Shown here: piece after piece, positions 42,499 to 45,908 of the stretch
Layout of the letters: every line of letters starts with the position of its first letter
Numbering within the stretch: position 1 is the stretch's first letter
Source of the DNA: Desulfamplus sp.
GTDB lineage: Bacteria > Desulfobacterota > Desulfobacteria > Desulfobacterales > Desulfobacteraceae
Length of the DNA: 45,908 nt
Assembly: GCA_015231705.1 (NCBI GenBank)
Contig: JADGBC010000008.1
Location: 1 to 45,908, forward strand
Reading direction: 5' to 3'
The notes under the pieces: model-generated
Told to the model about the DNA's origin: nothing
Database searches by the model: none
Seen by the model: only the letters and a program-made list of their open reading frames with translations
Translations under genes and position numbers: made by a program

Positions 42499-42565
42499 TA
42501 TTTTTAGCTCTTAGGAGTGCTGTTTTTCTAACTTTATTGTGAATCTTGATTCTAGTTGTATACTG

Positions 42566-42607
42566 AAGGATTAGTATTATGTTGTTAATTAATACTAATC
42601 CTTTTTT
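42566..42607 (+). terminator. rho-independent terminator after the MamI-like gene
   Basis: AAGGATTAGTATTA (42566-42579) pairs perfectly with TAATACTAATCCTT (42590-42603) around a ten-base loop, followed by a T-run to 42607. One of the two clearest terminators in the window. Confidence 0.92.
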
Positions 42608-42672
42608 ATTTGGGGCCACGCCAAATTATGCAAAACAGAATTAATTTTTACGGTAAAAGATTATAGATGCGA

Positions 42673-42828
42673 TTAAAAACCCATCTCTTTTTCAATCTTT
42701 TCAATCTCTTTGATCAGAGCCTTTTTTTCCTCCAAAGAGAGATCGGCATTGGCAAGACGCTGTCTTAATGCAGCGAGGATCATCTCTTCACGATATTCAT
42801 TACAGGTGTATTTGGCTTTTTCTTTCAT
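42673..42828 (-). CDS. 51-aa charged helical protein
   Basis: A short open frame, ATG at 42828 to TAA at 42673, encoding a highly charged helical protein: KEKAKYTCNEYREEMILAAL, then KRL-type helix with DLSLEEKKALIKEIEKIEKEMGF at the end (given in two parts). The amphipathic pattern and clean start and stop suggest a real gene; I recall similar small proteins in Desulfobacterota but no function. The single Cys is in YTCNEYR. It diverges from the release-factor-like gene with 48 bp between. The ribosome-binding site is weak (AAGG about 14 bases upstream). Confidence 0.65.
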   Translation of the reverse strand: MKEKAKYTCNEYREEMILAALRQRLANADLSLEEKKALIKEIEKIEKEMGF

Positions 42829-42876
42829 GTCGTTTATTGTAACCTTATTGCTTGATTTATTTATTATGGTTTTTGT

Positions 42877-43233
42877 ATGGGTCCATCCAAAGAAAAACTT
42901 GACGAACTTAAAACAAGAATGGCTGAGGCCGGTATCCTGAGACGTGACATTGAGGAAAAATTCATAAAATCATCTGGCAGGGGTGGGCAAAAGGTCAACA
43001 AAACTTCCTCTGCAGTGTTTTTAAAACATATGCCAACAGGAATTATAGTCAAATGTGGTTCAGACAGATCAAGAAACATCAACCGTTTTCTTGCTTTAAG
43101 GCGTCTGGTTGAGCAACTTGAGTTGATTTTGTCAGACAAAGTGCCAAGAAAACAGGGCAAAATTATTAAATTAAAGAAACAGAAGAAGAGACGCCAGAAG
43201 CGGTCACGGACAAAACATCAACCAACAGGCTAA
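42877..43233 (+). CDS. peptide-chain-release-factor-like protein (GGQ, ArfB-type)
   Basis: 118-aa protein with the peptidyl-tRNA hydrolysis motif GRGGQKVNKTSSAV (GGQ at 36-38) and no codon-recognition domain. The Lys/Arg-rich C-terminus (KIIKLKKQKKRRQKRSRTKH) resembles the ribosome-binding tail of ArfB/YaeJ, which frees stalled ribosomes. That role is likely by family but not certain, since several short GGQ families exist. No good ribosome-binding site is visible; the ATG at 42877 is the only fitting start. Confidence 0.85.
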   Translation: MGPSKEKLDELKTRMAEAGILRRDIEEKFIKSSGRGGQKVNKTSSAVFLKHMPTGIIVKCGSDRSRNINRFLALRRLVEQLELILSDKVPRKQGKIIKLKKQKKRRQKRSRTKHQPTG

Positions 43234-43264
43234 GATGATGCTCAATAAATATAGAGGCTTGTAG

Positions 43265-43696
43265 CTAAAAAGCTCCAAGTTGACACTTTTTTATTTTAAT
43301 ACCCAATTTTTCGCATGCAGAGCCAATCTCCAACCTCGTAGTTTCCAGTTTTGAAGCAATATCCCAGCATTGAATACATGTTGTTCTGCCATTGGGGGCA
43401 ATTTTTTTGATTGCAGCACAGAGTTCTTCTGAAACCTCAATATTTTCATCAAAATTTTTGCCGTCTGGTTCATATCCGAAAAGTCCAAGAGAACACTGTT
43501 TTAGACGTAGCTCCATAAGATCGACCTGAACTCCGACATCTTTAGCTTCTTTGCCAAAGGATTTGGCAACTGCATGAACATGATCACAGGTAATAGTGCT
43601 ATTGACAGCCTCTTTTTCAAGTGCTGAAGAGATTTGGGCATCTATCTTCTTGGCGTGATGTTTCATTGCGTAATGTCCAGCATCTTCATGTGCCAT
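43265..43696 (-). CDS. protein with duplicated ~52-residue Cys-containing domain
   Basis: 143-aa soluble protein. Residues 22-73 and 92-143 align without gaps at about a quarter identity, sharing T-C near position 15, a central Gly and the end KxCxLGxF. Each copy reads like a small helical, winged-helix-type unit (ending LKQCSLGLF and IKKCQLGAF). Seven cysteines in all (37, 68, 93, 107, 110, 128, 138). No named function is known to me; I recall single or fused domains with the CQLG ending in other anaerobes. ATG 43696 has GGGG ten bases upstream; the longer frame to 43825 would overlap the divergent gene and is rejected. Confidence 0.75.
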   Translation of the reverse strand: MAHEDAGHYAMKHHAKKIDAQISSALEKEAVNSTITCDHVHAVAKSFGKEAKDVGVQVDLMELRLKQCSLGLFGYEPDGKNFDENIEVSEELCAAIKKIAPNGRTTCIQCWDIASKLETTRLEIGSACEKLGIKIKKCQLGAF

Positions 43697-43799
43697 TTTG
43701 GTTTTACCCCTTTTCAGTTGAGATATAGTCTCTTTTGATATAAAAATTGTTCTGGATATGAATAGAATAAAATTACTCTTCAATTTTGAGGTTAAAAGA

Positions 43800-44654
43800 A
43801 TGAATATTGTTGAAAAAATTGTCAATGAAAATTTTCACATGATATATATTGCATCATGTGGTGAAGGAATTAATGCATACCACCTTGTACAGAGTGCACT
43901 GGTGCAGTTTCCTCACAACGATATTACTGTTGTAAAGGTCCCCCATATAAGATCAGAATCCCAGGTAGATGATATTGTTGAAAAAGCACGAGATACAGAG
44001 AGTCTCATTGTTCATACAATTGTTAATAAGGATTTAAGGCAGTATATAACACGCAAGGGAATTGAACAAGGAATAGTAACTATCGATTTGATGGGGCCGG
44101 TACTCTCAAAAGTACAGGCTTTTCTTGACAGTGAGCCACTTGAAAAGCCAGGGCTTTACCGTGAAATTCAGAATGTGGATCTTGATCAGGTGTCGGCCAT
44201 TGAATTTGCTCTGGCTCATGATGATGGTGTAAATCCTGAAAATTTGACACAGGCTGAAATTATTCTGGTTGGGCTGTCCAGAGCTGGTAAGACTCCTTTG
44301 GCAATGTATCTGGCTATTATGGGATGGAAAACTGCGAATGTACCTCTTGTCATAGGGGTACCCATGCCTAATGTGATGAAACAGATCGACAGACGTCGCA
44401 TAATTGCCCTGAACATTAATGTTGAGCAACTTATGGCACATAGAAGGTTGAGACAGGAGAGTCTTGGAACTTCAGATATTTATTCCTATGCATCTCGGGA
44501 TGAGATAGAAAAGGAGATATTCGAAGCAAGAAAATATTATATCACTCATGGCTTTTCAATGGTAGATGTAAGCAATAAACCTATTGAAACCAGTGCTGAG
44601 GAGATCATTGAGATGATTACAAGACGCTTTAAATCCCAGGCACATAAAAGATAG
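43800..44654 (+). CDS. ppsR: PPDK/PEP-synthase regulatory protein (DUF299)
   Basis: 284-aa bifunctional serine/threonine kinase and pyrophosphorylase that switches pyruvate phosphate dikinase or PEP synthase off and on. The P-loop-like motif GLSRAGKTPLAMYLA starts at 158; DLMGP (96-100) and YCDPKR-type C-terminal helices fit the family (E..ARKYY.T.G...VDVSNKPIE at the end). The length is normal. ATG 43800 has GAGG eight bases upstream; an upstream in-frame ATG (43758) lacks one. The target enzyme is not in this window. It diverges from the duplicated-domain gene. Confidence 0.92.
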   Translation: MNIVEKIVNENFHMIYIASCGEGINAYHLVQSALVQFPHNDITVVKVPHIRSESQVDDIVEKARDTESLIVHTIVNKDLRQYITRKGIEQGIVTIDLMGPVLSKVQAFLDSEPLEKPGLYREIQNVDLDQVSAIEFALAHDDGVNPENLTQAEIILVGLSRAGKTPLAMYLAIMGWKTANVPLVIGVPMPNVMKQIDRRRIIALNINVEQLMAHRRLRQESLGTSDIYSYASRDEIEKEIFEARKYYITHGFSMVDVSNKPIETSAEEIIEMITRRFKSQAHKR

Positions 44655-44723
44655 CCGGAGTGCCTGTTTAGAGCATTATGCTCATAAGGCATAACTTCTC
44701 TGGATTGCTACAATATATGGAGG

Positions 44724-44749
44724 CAAGTGAGGCTCTAAAGCCTGACTTG
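44724..44749. terminator. hairpin between convergent ppsR and cheR
   Basis: CAAGTGAGGCT (44724-44734) pairs with AGCCTGACTTG (44739-44749), one mismatch, loop CTAA. It lies between two convergent genes. A second palindrome, GAGCATTATGCTC, lies nearby at about 44672-44684. T-runs are weak, so termination is likely but not certain. Confidence 0.55.
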
Positions 44750-44757
44750 TAAAATCT

Positions 44758-45558
44758 CTATTTTTGGAAGGTACTGGGGGTGTTTTTTACAGATTTGAAC
44801 TTGTGCTTAAGACTCATAAGACTTTCCGCCTGGCCAATTATAAAAATACCTCCATTTTTCAGGGCATGGTAGAGGCTGTTTATTACTTTTTCCGTGGTTG
44901 TATTATCAAAGTATATCATTACATTTCTGCACATAATAACATCAAATTTTTCACACGGAACAGGGTCAGAAATGAGGTTGAACTTTTTAAAATCAATATA
45001 GCTCATAACCTCTTTTTTTACTCTTACGTAATCCGTTTTTTTTCCGGTTCCCTTCTGAAAATATTTATGAAGAAGTGGGGTGGGTACATTCTTAACTCTC
45101 TCTCGGGTGTATACCCCTCTCATTGCAGTATTTAAAACTGAGTGGGAAATATCAGTTGCAAGAATGGAAAATCTGAGCCCCTGTTCAAGCATCTGAACTG
45201 CCACAGAATAGGGTTCATCTCCGGTTGAGCATGCTGCACACCATATGTTAAAAGTCCTTTGGCTGAGTTTGTTTTCAAGCTGAAGAGCATCTATCATCCT
45301 CTGCACACTTGTGTTTTCCCTGAAAAAAAATGAGTGATTGGTGGTTACTGTATCAATAAACTCTGTGATTTCATCTTTATTTCCAGCAAGATATTTGAGA
45401 TAATTATTATAAGAAGAAATTTTTGTGCTTCTCATCCGCTTTGCAATTTTGGATTTGAGAAGCTCCATCTTTCCGGTGTGGATATTTATGCCTGATTCTG
45501 AGTATATCAGTTGTGATAGGCTGTTGAACTCTTTATTTGAAATATCTATTGAACTCAT
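44758..45558 (-). CDS. cheR: CheR-type chemoreceptor methyltransferase
   Basis: 266-aa SAM-dependent enzyme that methylates glutamates of chemoreceptors. An N-terminal helical domain (about 8-75) leads to TTNHSFFFRE, then the SAM-binding WCAACSTGDEPYSVA, ATDIS and the late FDVIMCRNVMIYF, all CheR signatures in order. It lacks the C-terminal TPR found in some relatives. No other chemotaxis gene is in the window, apart from the output-less PilJ-type sensor far away. The ribosome-binding site is weak. Confidence 0.94.
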   Translation of the reverse strand: MSSIDISNKEFNSLSQLIYSESGINIHTGKMELLKSKIAKRMRSTKISSYNNYLKYLAGNKDEITEFIDTVTTNHSFFFRENTSVQRMIDALQLENKLSQRTFNIWCAACSTGDEPYSVAVQMLEQGLRFSILATDISHSVLNTAMRGVYTRERVKNVPTPLLHKYFQKGTGKKTDYVRVKKEVMSYIDFKKFNLISDPVPCEKFDVIMCRNVMIYFDNTTTEKVINSLYHALKNGGIFIIGQAESLMSLKHKFKSVKNTPSTFQK

Positions 45559-45824
45559 GTTTGTACTTTTATTGCACTGACATTATAAAATCAAATTAAA
45601 AATTAAGGGTTTGGCAAATACCAATTGAGAGATTGACAGATTTGAAAGTAACTTGAGGAGAAGTTAAGTTCTCATAAAAAATTGTCGATAGTGTTATTTG
45701 ACATTTACACCATCAACTCAGTTTTAGATCAGTAATGGTGAAACTTCCTATAAAAAAAGTTAAATATCAATGATATGCTTTATGTGGCTATTGATTTTTA
45801 TGGTATCTTTTATGGAGATTTATA
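45559..45824. other. 266-bp divergent region
   Basis: AT-rich region between cheR and the gene at the right edge; presumably holds their promoters. No clear motif or gene was seen apart from GGAG before 45825. Confidence 0.35.
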
Positions 45825-45908
45825 ATGAAAAAAGTTACTCAAATACTGATTTTATTGCTGCTTCTCCTCTGCCCATTATCTCTCTTTTGTTATCCTGAAC
45901 CTTCTCTT
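45825..45908 (+). CDS. start of an exported protein (cut by window end)
   Basis: The first 28 codons of a gene: MKK, a strongly hydrophobic run of Leu and Ile, then CPLSLFCYPEP, reading as a signal peptide. GGAG lies seven bases before ATG. No proper lipobox is seen in the visible part. The frame stays open to the window edge. Confidence 0.65.
   Translation, partial: MKKVTQILILLLLLLCPLSLFCYPEPSL

Noticed and set aside
42710-42940. 76-codon plus-strand frame
   Set aside because: It is antisense to the 51-aa gene and runs into the release-factor-like gene in another frame.
43697-43825. Extended N-terminus of the duplicated-domain protein
   Set aside because: The extra 43 residues overlap the divergent ppsR start region and look like translated promoter DNA; the ATG at 43696 has a purine-rich ribosome site.
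1-45908. CRISPR array, prophage, integrase, toxin-antitoxin or other defence system
   Set aside because: No regularly spaced repeats, recombinase, phage structural genes or defence-type motifs were seen; the repeats found are dispersed intergenic elements.

Overview
The window looks like chromosomal DNA from an anaerobic Gram-negative bacterium of the Desulfobacterota (Desulfobacteraceae-like). This is inferred from gene content and protein style: split glycine decarboxylase with its own lipoylation genes, PPi-type phosphofructokinase, PlsB of the long delta-proteobacterial kind, a PEP-synthase/PPDK regulator, many c-di-GMP genes, and AT-rich intergenic DNA. No rRNA, tRNA, CRISPR, phage or transposase gene was recognised. 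Most genes look like core chromosome, but intergenic space is full of small repeats.

Layout. (1) 163-9565: a glycine-cleavage/lipoate locus. On the minus strand, in transcription order, come an Lrp/AsnC regulator, gcvT, gcvH, gcvPA, gcvPB, lipB and lipA; lpdA (E3) diverges on the plus strand. Together these supply all glycine-cleavage proteins and the enzymes that make the lipoyl arm of GcvH. (2) 9836-12972: a polar amino-acid ABC importer (binding protein, permease, ATPase), followed by a diguanylate cyclase and a 701-aa PPi-phosphofructokinase. (3) 16938-18226: a two-gene minus-strand unit of a DUF166-like and a LUD-domain protein. (4) 18787-27452: a glycerol locus: glpK, two ABC ATPases (glpS, glpT), two permeases (glpP, glpQ), a DUF2160 membrane protein and a periplasmic binding protein (glpV), closed by a clear terminator. 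(5) 27724-32176: envelope genes: a PilJ/HAMP sensor without output domain, a YnbE-like lipoprotein, a YdbL-like protein, an OmpA-domain protein, an LPP20-like lipoprotein and a divergent exported protein of similar layout. (6) 32306-41945: pyrD, an EAL-CBS-GGDEF protein, a DUF1232/J-domain protein, and a minus-strand run of plsB, a nucleotidyltransferase-kinase fusion (MurU-AmgK-like) and a plant-type dapB. (7) 42241-45908: a small MamI-like membrane protein, a 51-aa protein, a release-factor-like GGQ protein, a protein with an internally duplicated Cys domain, the PPDK regulator, cheR, and the start of an exported protein.

I do not see one obvious new multi-gene system. The strongest unusual signals are: a ~90-bp intergenic repeat family (seven copies) that in several places supplies the stop codon of the neighbouring gene; low-complexity insertions in conserved enzymes (LipA, LipB and the MurU-AmgK fusion); the fusion itself; a MamI-like protein without a magnetosome cluster; a barrel-like insertion in an amino-acid permease; and the LUD-DUF166 pair. 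All family calls are from reading the sequence and from memory of the families; no searches were run.
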